From Pseudomonadota bacterium (GTDB lineage: Bacteria > Myxococcota_A > Polyangia > Haliangiales > Haliangiaceae): a stretch of 64,000 bases of DNA. Of the stretch, positions 42,939 to 51,986 are shown piece by piece; the first letter of the stretch is position 1; every line of letters begins with the position of its first letter. Below the pieces are notes generated by a model. The model saw only the letters and a list, made by a program, of their open reading frames with translations. It searched no databases and was not told the DNA's origin. Where the stretch lies: the NCBI GenBank assembly GCA_022360315.1, contig JAKSDA010000555.1, positions 17,325 to 81,324 on the forward strand. Reading direction: 5' to 3'. A program made the translations under genes and the position numbers.

Positions 42939-44546
42939 CTACAGGCCGATCAGGTCGCGGAGCATTGCCATGTCGAGATGATCGCGCACACAGGACGCGA
43001 GCCGGTTGTACTCGGCGTCTGTGTGGGGAACCGATTCGCCATGCACCTCGGCAAGACCTTTTCTGGCTCTGAGAAAACGCAGCAACGAGGCGCGAATTGC
43101 AGCGTTTTCGAGTAGGCCGTGGATCATGGTGCCGACCACTGTACCGTCCGCGCTCACTGCGCCGTCGGCAACCCGGACCGTCTCGCCGTTGCGCGAGATG
43201 ATCTCGAAAGCCCCGGCGTCCAATGGCTCGATGTCTACCGGTTTCGAATCCACTCCTGAAGTGGTCTGGCGCAGCCTTTCGGACCGTCCCATGTGGATCT
43301 CGTAGCCGACAAACCCGGGCTCGCGATCGCCGGGCTCGCGATCGATCGAGGTCGAGTCGACCAGGAACGACTGGCGGACTGCTCTGGCCCGCACCTGTGC
43401 GGTGATTTTTTCGCGCTGAAATCGGGTCTCGATAGCAAGAAGCCCGAGACCGCGGACCGACGGATGGGCGGACTCGACCCGGTCGGGATCGAGGATTGTG
43501 TGGCCGAGCATCTGAAAGCCGCCACAGATGCCCAGTATGGGTCGGCCAGCGCGGCTGTGGCGCACGATCGACTGATCGAGTCCGGTCTCCCGCAGCCAGG
43601 CCAGATCGGCCACCGTGCTCTTGGAACCGGGCACAATGATCAGGTCCGCTCCGCCGATTTCGGATGGTCTCTCGACAAAACGGACCACCACCCCGGATTC
43701 ATACTCGAGAGCTAAAACGTCGTCGTAATTGGAAATTCGCGGCAAGCGGAGCACGGCAATGTCGATCTGATCGGCAGCGCCACGGGGCTGGCCCATGCGA
43801 TGCTCCAGCGATACCGAGTCCTCATCGGCAATGCGAAGTCGGTCGATATGCGGCACTACGCCCACAACCGGGATGCTGGTGCGGCGGACGAGAAACTCCA
43901 ATCCACTGTCGAGCAGGGAGGGGTCGCCACGAAATTTGTTGATAATGAATCCCTTGATCCGTCTGCGCTCGTCCGGCTCGAGAAGCTCGAGAGTGCCGAC
44001 CAGAGCGGCAAAAACGCCGCCGCGATCGATATCGCCGACCAAAAGGACCGGAGCGTCGGCCACCCGGGCAACATCCATGTTGACAATGTCGTGCTCTTTG
44101 AGATTGATCTCGGCCGGGCTGCCCGCTCCTTCGATCACCACGAGATCGTAGTGCCGGCGCAGATGGACCAGGCAGTCCGAGATCATGCTGCGCAGGGTGG
44201 GCTTGTAGGCGTGATACTCGAGCGCGGTCATACTGCCGATCGGCTTGCCCATGACCACGACCTGGGACCGGGCATCCCCCTCGGGCTTGAGCAAGATCGG
44301 ATTCATCCACACACTCGGGTCGGTGCAAGCCGCCTCGGCCTGGACCGCCTGGGCCCGACCGATCTCGGCTCCTTGTGGGGTGACAAACGAGTTTAGCGCC
44401 ATGTTCTGCGCCTTGAACGGAGCGACGCGACGCCCTTCGCGGTAGAAGATCCGACACAATGCCGCCGTGAGCAAGCTCTTGCCGACCGACGACGCGGTGC
44501 CCTGAATCATGACCACCGGGGCAGTCGATGCCGAGGTCGCGGTCAT
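42939..44546 (-). CDS. cbiP: cobyric acid synthase (CbiP/CobQ)
   Basis: 535 residues. N-terminal P-loop domain: MIQGTASSVGKSLLTAALCR, APFKAQNMALNSFVTPQGAE, IGRAQAVQAEAA and VVIEGAGSPAEINLKEHDIV. C-terminal class I glutamine amidotransferase-like domain: nucleophile cysteine in PILGICGGFQMLG, with VVGTMIHGLLENAAIRAS near the end. Reaction: glutamine-dependent amidation of side chains b, d, e and g of adenosylcobyrinate a,c-diamide. Last gene of the operon; its ATG overlaps the cobD stop by 4 bases. Confidence 0.96.
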   Translation of the reverse strand: MTATSASTAPVVMIQGTASSVGKSLLTAALCRIFYREGRRVAPFKAQNMALNSFVTPQGAEIGRAQAVQAEAACTDPSVWMNPILLKPEGDARSQVVVMGKPIGSMTALEYHAYKPTLRSMISDCLVHLRRHYDLVVIEGAGSPAEINLKEHDIVNMDVARVADAPVLLVGDIDRGGVFAALVGTLELLEPDERRRIKGFIINKFRGDPSLLDSGLEFLVRRTSIPVVGVVPHIDRLRIADEDSVSLEHRMGQPRGAADQIDIAVLRLPRISNYDDVLALEYESGVVVRFVERPSEIGGADLIIVPGSKSTVADLAWLRETGLDQSIVRHSRAGRPILGICGGFQMLGHTILDPDRVESAHPSVRGLGLLAIETRFQREKITAQVRARAVRQSFLVDSTSIDREPGDREPGFVGYEIHMGRSERLRQTTSGVDSKPVDIEPLDAGAFEIISRNGETVRVADGAVSADGTVVGTMIHGLLENAAIRASLLRFLRARKGLAEVHGESVPHTDAEYNRLASCVRDHLDMAMLRDLIGL

Positions 44547-45628
44547 GGCAGCACCTCCGCAAGAGCGGCGATCAGGCGTTCGGTCTGATCGCGAGGACGC
44601 GCGGCAATGCGAATAAAGCCATCGAGGCCAAACGAGCGACAGTCGCGCACCAGAATTCGATGGCCGACCAGCAGCTCGCGCCGCACCTCACCACTGTGGC
44701 CGACCCGGACGGCGACAAACGATGTCGTGGAGGCGACCGGGCAAAGACCCAGCTGGCCCAGCGCCCCGGCCAGATAATGCCGGTCTTTCATGAGTCGAAG
44801 GCGGGCCTGGTCGACGAAGGGCTGTTCGTCGATGGTGGCCAGGATGGCCGCCAGGGCCGGGGCACTGGTGGTCCACGGCGGCCGATTGCGCTCGAGCGCA
44901 AGGGCGAGCTCGCGAGTGGTGATGACATATCCGGCGCGCAGCCCCGGGATGGTGTGTTCCTTGGTCAACGAACGACAGAGGATCAGGTTATCGGGCACCG
45001 ATATGTCCATATCGCGATAGTGGTCGCTCAGGCCCAGAAAGGCCTGATCGATGACAAACGTGACCCGAGCGGCTCGTCGGGCCAGCTCGATCAACTCTTC
45101 GATCGGACAGCCGACTCCGGTGGGATTGTTGGGCGTGCACAGATATGCGACAGTGGCCCCGCAGTCGCGGAGCCGCTTTTCGATCGCGGATAGATCGACC
45201 GCAAACCCATCTTCTTCCGAGGCCCGCCACTCGGCAATCCGACCGCCACGAGCCCGCGCCGCCGCGGTGAATTCTGAAAACGTCGGCTCTGCGATGAGCA
45301 CTGCATCACCGGGTCGAATCAGCGCGGCAGCTGCGGTCCACAAGAGCTCAGCCTCGCCGTTGCCGAGCACCAGCCGGTCGCTGTCGACGTCCAGATGACG
45401 ACCCAGGGCCTCGCGCACCGATCGACCGGTGGGGTCGGGATAGATCTCGATCGAAGCGGCTCGCGCGGCCGCAACCACCGCGGGCTGAGGTCCGTACGGA
45501 TTGGTATTGACACTGAAATCGACGATCTCGTGGGGTTCGATGCCGAGCTCGGCCAGCTCGTGGTCGAGCAGGCCTCCGTGTACCCGGGATGGAACGGCGA
45601 GATGGTTTGTTTCGCTACTGGCCAGCAT
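44543..45628 (-). CDS. cobD: threonine-phosphate decarboxylase-type PLP enzyme (CobD/CobC)
   Basis: 361 residues from the ATG at 45628 (MLASSETNHLAVPSRVHGGL); another ATG 36 bases upstream is possible. Aminotransferase class I fold: VDFSVNTNPYGPQPAVVAAA, VLGNGEAELLWTAAAALI, YLCTPNNPTGVGCP, FVIDQAFLGLSD, PLP lysine in CRSLTKEHTIPGLRAGYVIT. Role: decarboxylation of threonine phosphate to aminopropanol phosphate for the nucleotide loop. It overlaps the cbiB end by 14 bases and the cbiP start by 4. Confidence 0.88.
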   Translation of the reverse strand: MLASSETNHLAVPSRVHGGLLDHELAELGIEPHEIVDFSVNTNPYGPQPAVVAAARAASIEIYPDPTGRSVREALGRHLDVDSDRLVLGNGEAELLWTAAAALIRPGDAVLIAEPTFSEFTAAARARGGRIAEWRASEEDGFAVDLSAIEKRLRDCGATVAYLCTPNNPTGVGCPIEELIELARRAARVTFVIDQAFLGLSDHYRDMDISVPDNLILCRSLTKEHTIPGLRAGYVITTRELALALERNRPPWTTSAPALAAILATIDEQPFVDQARLRLMKDRHYLAGALGQLGLCPVASTTSFVAVRVGHSGEVRRELLVGHRILVRDCRSFGLDGFIRIAARPRDQTERLIAALAEVLP

Positions 45629-46610
45629 AGAAAACCCATGAGAGTAAAGCGACGACGAGAGCAAACAAGAGCGATGCGCTCAGGGCAATTTGCCACGCGT
45701 CGTCGATGGTTGATGCCGGGTCCGACCGCAAATCCGGGGTCCCGTCGCCGGGATCGCCGAGACAATAATGATCGGGTTTTTTGAGTTGAATGTGCAGCAG
45801 CCCGGCCATGGTGGCCATGGGCCGCCCGGCATTGGGACTGGGCGTGGTTGCGCCGTCCCGACGCATGATGGTCCAGCCGGCGCGGCAGTCCTTGCCCGCC
45901 ATCCAGCCGGCGCAAAGGAGAAATCCGGCAGTGAGTCGGGCCGGAATGAAATTGAGTACATCGTCGAGCCGGGCCGACGCCTTGCCCACGTATTCGTACT
46001 GGCCGCGGTAGCCGACCATGGCGTCGAGAGTATTGACGGCCCGGTAGAATATCGCCCCCGCAACCCCAAAAAGTGCGAAATAAAACACCGGCGCGACAAA
46101 ACTATCCGAGGCATTCTCGGCCACTGATTCGACAGTGGCGCCGGCCAGATCACTGGCCTCGAGATTGGACGCATCGCGGCTGCACAGGCTGCGCAGCTGG
46201 TATCGGGCCCCATCGAGGTCATCGTCGCGCAACGCATCGCGCACTCGATGAGCCGCGCGGCCCAGCTCGCGGATCGAAAAACTGGATTTCAACAAAAACA
46301 CCGCGACCGCCAGCTCGACCAGCGGCCAGGCGCGAACGGTCCACAGCACGACCAGGGCAAGAGCTGCACAGAGAAACGGCACCGCCACGGCCATGACGGC
46401 GCCAAACGCGAGCTCTTGTGCGGGGCTGCCCCGGGTCGGCGAGCGCCCGGGGGCCAGGCGCTCGAACAACGCGATGAGTTTGCCCGTCCACACAACAGGA
46501 TGGGCAACCGCGGGAGGCTCGCCAAATACGAGATCAACTGCCAGCGCGAGACAAAAAACCTGCCCCGGGTGCAAAAGCCACGACAGCTCGATCTGAGTCG
46601 ACCAAATCAC
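45615..46610 (-). CDS. cbiB: adenosylcobinamide-phosphate synthase (CbiB)
   Basis: 331 residues, integral membrane. LALAVDLVFGEPPAVAHPVV is the family opening, followed by KLIALFERLAPG, SDLAGATVESVAENASDSFV (here ASDLAGATVESVAENASDSF), VAPVFYFALFGVAGAIFYRA, VNTLDAMVGYRGQYEYVGKA and PNAGRPMATMAGLLHIQLKK. Reaction: attaches aminopropanol (phosphate) to adenosylcobyric acid. It starts 12 bases after the cobT stop. Confidence 0.95.
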   Translation of the reverse strand: MIWSTQIELSWLLHPGQVFCLALAVDLVFGEPPAVAHPVVWTGKLIALFERLAPGRSPTRGSPAQELAFGAVMAVAVPFLCAALALVVLWTVRAWPLVELAVAVFLLKSSFSIRELGRAAHRVRDALRDDDLDGARYQLRSLCSRDASNLEASDLAGATVESVAENASDSFVAPVFYFALFGVAGAIFYRAVNTLDAMVGYRGQYEYVGKASARLDDVLNFIPARLTAGFLLCAGWMAGKDCRAGWTIMRRDGATTPSPNAGRPMATMAGLLHIQLKKPDHYCLGDPGDGTPDLRSDPASTIDDAWQIALSASLLFALVVALLSWVFYAGQ

Positions 46611-46622
46611 GTCCGCTATCGG

Positions 46623-47696
46623 TCACTTTCCCGTGTCGGTCACTCCGGCCGCCGCAAACGTGGCCATCTCGCGCAAGATGGCCCAGCTCGCCTCGACCAG
46701 GTTCATTGCCAGTGCCGCTCCGGTGCCCTCGCCCAGGCGAAGTCCGAGATCGAAAAGCGGCACACTGGCAATGGCGCGCAACACGATCTGATGCCCGGGC
46801 TCGGCCGACTTGTGCGAGGCGATGAGATATCCCTTGCTGGCGGGCGCCAACCTGACTGCGACCAGAGCAGCCGCCGAGGCGATGAATCCGTCGACCAGGA
46901 TGGGACACCGGCGGGTCGCTGCACCGAGAACCACGCCGGCCAATCCGGCGATCTCGAAACCGCCGAGTTTGGCCAGAACATCGATGGCATCGTCCGGATC
47001 CGGCCGGTTGCGCTCGATCGCTGTGCGGATCACCTCGATTTTGCGGCGTCGGGTCGACGGGTCGATTCCGGTGCCAAACCCGGTCACCTCCTCGGCCGGA
47101 GCCCCGGTGTAGACCGCAGTCAGGGCGCTGCTCGCCGTGGAATTGGCGATGCCCATATCGCCAATTGCCAGCAAGCCGATGCCCGAATCGACGAGTTCTC
47201 GTGCCAGATCGATTCCAGTCCGCAGTCCACGCTCGGCGAGTTCGCGGGTCATGGCGGGACCGGAGCAAAAATCGGCCGTGCCCGGCCCGAGCCGACATTG
47301 GCGAATGTCGAAAGCCAGGCTGCTCTCGGGCCGGTCGACCGGCTCGCTGACCCCCATGTCCACGACCACGATCTCGGCCCCGGCAGAGCGGGCCAGAACA
47401 TTGATCGCAGCGCCCCCGCGGGCGAAGTTGAGCAGCATTTGTCGGGTCACTTCCCGGGGATATGCACTCACTCCACGCCCGGCAACACCGTGGTCGCCAG
47501 CCATCACCACGATCGCCTTGCCGCCCAGCGCACCGGTCGTGCTGCCCCGGATGGCTGCGATCTGACAGGCCAGATCTTCCAGTCGCCCCAGACTGCGGCG
47601 CGGTTTGGTCTTGGCGTCGAGCAGACGCTGCGCGGCTCCGGCCATCGCCTCGTCGATGGGCTCGATGCGCCCGATAATGTCCTGCAAGTCATGCAT
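46623..47696 (-). CDS. cobT: nicotinate-nucleotide-DMB phosphoribosyltransferase
   Basis: 357 residues, standard length. KTKPRRSLGRLEDLACQIAA, VVMAGDHGVAGRGVSAYPRE, MLLNFARGGAAINVLARSAG, VVDMGVSEP, LLAIGDMGIANSTASSALTA and the C-terminal EGTGAALAMNLVEASWAIL (catalytic Glu region). Reaction: forms alpha-ribazole phosphate, activating the lower ligand. It overlaps the cobU end by 8 bases. Confidence 0.96.
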   Translation of the reverse strand: MHDLQDIIGRIEPIDEAMAGAAQRLLDAKTKPRRSLGRLEDLACQIAAIRGSTTGALGGKAIVVMAGDHGVAGRGVSAYPREVTRQMLLNFARGGAAINVLARSAGAEIVVVDMGVSEPVDRPESSLAFDIRQCRLGPGTADFCSGPAMTRELAERGLRTGIDLARELVDSGIGLLAIGDMGIANSTASSALTAVYTGAPAEEVTGFGTGIDPSTRRRKIEVIRTAIERNRPDPDDAIDVLAKLGGFEIAGLAGVVLGAATRRCPILVDGFIASAAALVAVRLAPASKGYLIASHKSAEPGHQIVLRAIASVPLFDLGLRLGEGTGAALAMNLVEASWAILREMATFAAAGVTDTGK

Positions 47697-48270
47697 AGCG
47701 TTCTTCCACCGTAGTCACAGGGCCTGGCCGCAGGCGCATCATCACACCGAGAGCGGCGAAATAGATCTCATCGGCACAGCCGGCAATACGCTGGTGCGTA
47801 TATCCAGCAACATCCCGAAACATCCGGCCGAGCGGGCTGTCCGGTACGATCCCCATGCCGACTTCGTTGCTGACGACAACCAGGTCGAACGGAAAATCGC
47901 CGAGCGAGGCGACCAGGCGATCGACCGCGCCGATAACCCGCCCTTTGATCTGATCGTTCTTTTGATCTGCGCTGGCCTCGATCAGAAGATTGGACAGCCA
48001 CAGGGTCAAACAATCGACCAGGACTACGTCGAACGCTCGCAGCCGATGAAGGGCATCGCCGATCTTCAGCGGTTCCTCGACAGTCTCGAAATCTGTCCCT
48101 CGCTCGCGGCGGTGGCGGTCGATGCGCTCGGCCATTTCGGCATCGAAGGCCTGGGCGGTGGCAACAAAGGCGCGCCGCTGTCCGAGACGGTGGGCCAGGG
48201 CCAGAGCAAAACGGCTCTTGCCCGAGCGGACGCCGCCACCGACCAGGACCACCTTGCCCTTGCGCGTCAA
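47689..48270 (-). CDS. cobU: adenosylcobinamide kinase / adenosylcobinamide-phosphate guanylyltransferase
   Basis: 193 residues. P-loop VLVGGGVRSGKSRFALALAH, RRAFVATAQAFDAEMAERID, DRHRRERGTDFETVEEP, VVLVDCLTLWLSNLL and VVSNEVGMGIVPDSPLGRMF, then RDVAGYTHQRIAGCADEIYF. All are standard for CobU/CobP. Reaction: phosphorylates then guanylylates adenosylcobinamide. Coupled to cbiZ by a 4-base overlap. Confidence 0.96.
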   Translation of the reverse strand: MTRKGKVVLVGGGVRSGKSRFALALAHRLGQRRAFVATAQAFDAEMAERIDRHRRERGTDFETVEEPLKIGDALHRLRAFDVVLVDCLTLWLSNLLIEASADQKNDQIKGRVIGAVDRLVASLGDFPFDLVVVSNEVGMGIVPDSPLGRMFRDVAGYTHQRIAGCADEIYFAALGVMMRLRPGPVTTVEERYA

Positions 48271-49001
48271 AACAGCTCGCCCCCGCAGCGCTCTTGCTTC
48301 CAGGCCAGCGCTCCGGCCAGGACGGCTCGCTCCACCGAAGCGCCGATCACATGGCCAATGGCAGTGTGTTTGCCCGCGTAGGATTGGCCCGACGGTGCGT
48401 CGGGGGCCGCGACAACAATGCAGTCGGTTCCGGTTCCGGTCGCTGGCAAGGGGTCCGTGCCGCGCCTCACCCCGGCCCGGATCAGCGCGGCGGTGCGCGC
48501 CTCGGCAGCCAGGGAAAGAGATTCGAGCAGCGCCTCGCAGCGCAGCGGCGTCGAGATTCGACAGAGAATATTGACCGTTGCCGGGCCGGATTTCGGGCTA
48601 CTCGAGTCAGTGGAATCGGGCGGATCGCCGATCCGTACCGCGTTGCTGAGTCCGACTGTGGCGACGCATCGGGCCCGCACAGAGCCGTATATGGCCTCTG
48701 TATCGCAATACCGATCGAGCCGCCGGCTGGTCAGCAAACCGACCGCCCCGGCAAGGCCCTCTCGGACCATTCGCTCGCCGAGTAGCTGGTGCGCGTCGAT
48801 GGGCGGGCGAAGCTCGCTGCCCTCGACTCGATGCCAGACCACGGCGGTCGCGGTGGACAGGCCGCCGCCCACGATGGCCCAGCTGGCCACGCTATGGGCG
48901 CCCGGCAAGTGAACGACCAACCACCGCTCGCTCGAGCGAACTCGGATGCCGTCGTCAAGAGTCGGCGAGTCGGCATTGTCCGGGACCTGCGCAGCGCTCA
49001 C
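48267..49001 (-). CDS. cbiZ: adenosylcobinamide amidohydrolase (CbiZ)
   Basis: 244 residues. The family hallmark is near the C-terminus: TGTGTDCIVVAAPDAPSGQS, then YAGKHTAIGHVIGASVERAV. The N-terminal half has VGGGLSTATAVVWHRVEG and EGLAGAVGLLTSRRL. Reaction: removes the aminopropanol side chain from adenosylcobinamide or from pseudo-B12-type corrinoids, returning adenosylcobyric acid for rebuilding with the cell's own lower ligand. Its presence beside a de novo pathway and BtuFCD importer points to corrinoid remodelling. Confidence 0.9.
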   Translation of the reverse strand: MSAAQVPDNADSPTLDDGIRVRSSERWLVVHLPGAHSVASWAIVGGGLSTATAVVWHRVEGSELRPPIDAHQLLGERMVREGLAGAVGLLTSRRLDRYCDTEAIYGSVRARCVATVGLSNAVRIGDPPDSTDSSSPKSGPATVNILCRISTPLRCEALLESLSLAAEARTAALIRAGVRRGTDPLPATGTGTDCIVVAAPDAPSGQSYAGKHTAIGHVIGASVERAVLAGALAWKQERCGGELF

Positions 49002-50491
49002 GATACCCTCTCTCGAGCCCGGTTGCAGACCTCGACAAATCCGCGTGCGACCAGCGGATTGGACGCCCAGTGCGCGTGTACATAGGACGCCAGCACGCTT
49101 CCCACCTGATAGCCCTCTCGATCAGTGCGACCGCCCCGGCGCTTGCGCACGGTATAGGCGCGGCCGAGGTCGTGCGGGACCTCTTCGAGCTGGGAATAGC
49201 GAAACTGATGGCCGCGAAAGCGCAGGCCAGTGGGGCCCAGAACCGAGGGTGCCAGGGTTTCGACCTCGACGTAACCGAGCGCCTGCAAACGGTCGAACAC
49301 AGTGGCCTCGGTGGGAAGCAGGCCGACCATGGGTGTGCGCTTGCCGTCGACATTGCGAATGGCCCGGGCCAGATACATGAGGCCTCCGCACTCGGCGTAG
49401 ATGGGGCCGCGCTTGTCGGCAAATGCGCGAATATCGTCGATCATCGCGCGATTGTGGCCGAGTGAGTCGGCAAATAACTCGGGGTAGCCTCCGCCGAAAT
49501 AGAGGCCGTCGACCGGCGGCAGGCGTCGATCCGACATGGGCGAAAAGCGGATGAGTTCGGCGCCGAGCGCTTGCAGACGGGATAGATTGTCCTCGTAATA
49601 AAAATGAAACGCGTCGTCAAATGCGATGCCGATGCGGCACCGAGCAGCGGGTTTTCGAGCTGTATCCGCCGATTGCGAGTCGTCCTTTGCGCTGGCTGGC
49701 CGGCCCGATGACGGCGTTGCCGATAGTGCAGGCAGCGGTCCCGACGGAGCGGTCGTCGAGTCGTCGGGCCGGGCCGATTCGACTGCCGATTCGAGAGCCG
49801 GTGCCGATTCGGCCACACGCCCGGTCGCTTTCAGGTCGATCCACTCGGCTGCGTGGCTGCCCCAGGCGGCCAGTTGCTCGTCCGACACGGTTTGGTCGGC
49901 GGTGTGCAAGCCGAGATGGCGGCCGGGAAAGGCCAGTTCTGGCGCCTTGGGCAGTCCGCCGAGGATGGCGGGTTGCCGCTGGGCACGGCGCAAGAGATCG
50001 AGATGGCCTCGGCTACCCACTCGATTGCACACAAGACCGGCCAGATTCACCTCGGCATCGAAGGTCGCAAAGCCCTGGGCCACCGCGGCGATGGTGCGGG
50101 CCATGCCCGATGCGTCGACCACGAGCACAACCGGTGCTCGCAGCCATTTGGCGATCTGCGCGGTCGAGCCGGCCTCCTCGGTGGCAGAGGCGCCGTCGTA
50201 AAGGCCCATCACGCCCTCGATGAGGGCAATGTCGGCACCGCGGCTCTGCCGCACAAACGTCTCGACAACGGCGTCCTTGCCCATCATCCAGCCGTCCAGA
50301 TTGTGACACGGCACGCCGGCGACCCGGCTGTGATAGGTCGGATCGAGATAATCGGGACCGCATTTGAACACCGCCACAGTGCGTCCCTGCTCTCGCAATG
50401 TGCGTGCCAGAGCGACCACGACCGTTGTCTTGCCCACGTTGCTGGACACCCCGGCAATGACCAGGCGCGGAATGGTATGAGACGTGGCCAT
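48998..50491 (-). CDS. cbiA: cobyrinate a,c-diamide synthase (CbiA/CobB)
   Basis: 497 residues from the ATG at 50491; longer upstream frame is rejected because it overlaps cobO. P-loop VIAGVSSNVGKTTVVVALAR, FKCGPDYLDPTYHSRVAGVP, NLDGWMM, IEGVMGLYDGASATEEAGST; glutaminase part with Cys in GPIYAECGGLMYLARAI, FRGHQFRYSQLE and ASYVHAHWASNP. An insert of about 70 residues, rich in Ser/Ala/Pro (AESAPALESAVESARPDDST), separates the two domains. Reaction: amidates side chains a and c. Shares one base with the cobO stop. Confidence 0.95.
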   Translation of the reverse strand: MATSHTIPRLVIAGVSSNVGKTTVVVALARTLREQGRTVAVFKCGPDYLDPTYHSRVAGVPCHNLDGWMMGKDAVVETFVRQSRGADIALIEGVMGLYDGASATEEAGSTAQIAKWLRAPVVLVVDASGMARTIAAVAQGFATFDAEVNLAGLVCNRVGSRGHLDLLRRAQRQPAILGGLPKAPELAFPGRHLGLHTADQTVSDEQLAAWGSHAAEWIDLKATGRVAESAPALESAVESARPDDSTTAPSGPLPALSATPSSGRPASAKDDSQSADTARKPAARCRIGIAFDDAFHFYYEDNLSRLQALGAELIRFSPMSDRRLPPVDGLYFGGGYPELFADSLGHNRAMIDDIRAFADKRGPIYAECGGLMYLARAIRNVDGKRTPMVGLLPTEATVFDRLQALGYVEVETLAPSVLGPTGLRFRGHQFRYSQLEEVPHDLGRAYTVRKRRGGRTDREGYQVGSVLASYVHAHWASNPLVARGFVEVCNRARERVS

Positions 50492-51090
50492 CAGTAATCG
50501 AGTCCGATCTGCGCCGGTACGCCGCGGTCGTAGGGGTGTTTGATGGGCTTCATTTCGGTGACCAGATCGGCCGCATCCAGGAGCGGATCGGGTGCGTTGC
50601 GCCCGGTGACGATCACGTGGACGTGCCCGGGTCGTTCTTTCAGACAGGTAACGACGCCCTCGAGGTCGATAAAGCCGTAGTTGATGGCATAGGTGAGCTC
50701 GTCGAGGATCACGATATCGTACGACCCGCTGCCGACCAGCTCCTTTGCCCGCTCCCAGCCCTGGCGCGCGGCCTGAGCATCCCGGGATAGGTCGTCGCTC
50801 TCCCAGGTAAACCCCTTGCCGGTAACCTCGAAAACAAGTGACGGCAAGGTCTCGGCAAAACGGCGTTCGCCGGTTTTCCACTTGCCCTTGATGAACTGCA
50901 AAACAGCGACTCGAAAGTCGCGGCCCAGGGCACGAAAAGCTACCCCCAGCGCGGCCGTCGTCTTGCCCTTGCCGTTGCCAGTGTAGACCACGAGCTGCCC
51001 CTGGCGGTTGGCCTGCTTGTCATTGCTCGCCCCGTCCTGGGCCGCTTCGTCCTTGCTCGCTCTGTCACGGGTGACTTCGTCTTCGGTCAC
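50491..51090 (-). CDS. cobO: cob(I)yrinic acid a,c-diamide adenosyltransferase (CobO/BtuR)
   Basis: 199 residues. A hydrophilic N-terminal extension of about 30 residues precedes LVVYTGNGKGKTTAALGVAF (P-loop), AVLQFIKGKWKTGERRFAE, ILDELTYAINYGFIDLEGVV and HVIVTGRNAPDPLLDAADLV, ending EMKPIKHPYDRGVPAQIGLD. Reaction: transfers the adenosyl group of ATP to Co(I) corrinoids. A cobalt reductase is required; the FNR-like gene of this operon is a candidate. Confidence 0.95.
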   Translation of the reverse strand: MTEDEVTRDRASKDEAAQDGASNDKQANRQGQLVVYTGNGKGKTTAALGVAFRALGRDFRVAVLQFIKGKWKTGERRFAETLPSLVFEVTGKGFTWESDDLSRDAQAARQGWERAKELVGSGSYDIVILDELTYAINYGFIDLEGVVTCLKERPGHVHVIVTGRNAPDPLLDAADLVTEMKPIKHPYDRGVPAQIGLDY

Positions 51091-51155
51091 GGGATACTCT
51101 CCTGTCGTTCAGCCGGTGAATCTACCCGGTCGGTGCACGATGGTAGCCGTTTGCT

Positions 51156-51950
51156 TCACGTCGTGCCCTGTCGCCGTGCCGGAGTTGGCCCTTTTGTCCT
51201 GGATTTGCGAAAACCGTGACTGAACTCGGGGTCGTAGAGGCGCGAGTTGGCAAAATCGGTCGACGTGAGCACGTGGCCGACCAAAATGATCGCCTGGCTG
51301 CGGATGTTGGCCTCTTTGACTCGCTGGTGGATATCTGCCAACGTTCCGGTGACAATCTGCTGATCGCGACAGCTCGCCTTGTGGACCACGGCTACCGGGC
51401 AATCCTCGCCGTAGGACGGGATCAGCTCGCCGGCGACTTTTTTGAGCAGAGTGATGCTCAAAAACAGAGCGAGAGTCGCCCGGTGCTCACCGAGCAGAGA
51501 AAGGCGCTCTCGCTCGGGCATGGCAGTCCGACCCTCGACCCGGGTCAATATGACCGTCTGAGATAGTTCGGGCAGGGTGAGCTCCTTGCCCAGCGCCGCT
51601 GCCGCCGCGGTAAACGACGACACGCCGGGAACGATCTCGTAGGCGATGCCGAGCTCGTCCATCCTTCGCATCTGCTCGGCGGTGGAACCAAAAATGGACG
51701 GATCGCCGGTATGAACCCGGGCGACATCCAGGTCCGCATCCCGCGCCTCGACCAGTACATCGACGATCTCGTCCAGGGTCATTCCCGACGAGTTCAGTAC
51801 TCTGGCATCGGCCCGGGCCCGGGCAATCACGTCCTCGGGCACGAGCGAACCAGTATACAGGACCACCGGGCACGACGAGATCAGTTCGGCACCGCGCACG
51901 GTGATTAGCTTGGGATCCCCCGGGCCTGCTCCGATAATGTATACGCGCAT
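51156..51950 (-). CDS. cbiF: cobalt-precorrin-4 C11-methyltransferase (CbiF/CobM)
   Basis: 264 residues. SAM-methyltransferase (tetrapyrrole methylase) motifs: VYIIGAGPGDPKLITVRGAE, PVVLYTGSLVPEDVI, RVHTGDPSIFGSTAEQMRRM, YEIVPGVSSFTAAAAALGKE, LTLPELSQTVILTRVEGRT and AVVHKASCRDQQIVTGTLAD. C-terminal tail of about 20 basic residues beyond the family end. Reaction: methylation at C11. Confidence 0.94.
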   Translation of the reverse strand: MRVYIIGAGPGDPKLITVRGAELISSCPVVLYTGSLVPEDVIARARADARVLNSSGMTLDEIVDVLVEARDADLDVARVHTGDPSIFGSTAEQMRRMDELGIAYEIVPGVSSFTAAAAALGKELTLPELSQTVILTRVEGRTAMPERERLSLLGEHRATLALFLSITLLKKVAGELIPSYGEDCPVAVVHKASCRDQQIVTGTLADIHQRVKEANIRSQAIILVGHVLTSTDFANSRLYDPEFSHGFRKSRTKGPTPARRQGTT

Positions 51951-51986
51951 TTTCTGACCTCTCTTTGCGGCTTGTGGCTGCCGGTC

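Noticed and set aside
46248..47714. 488-codon plus-strand frame opposite cbiB and cobT
   Set aside because: High-GC antisense shadow of two clearly identified genes.
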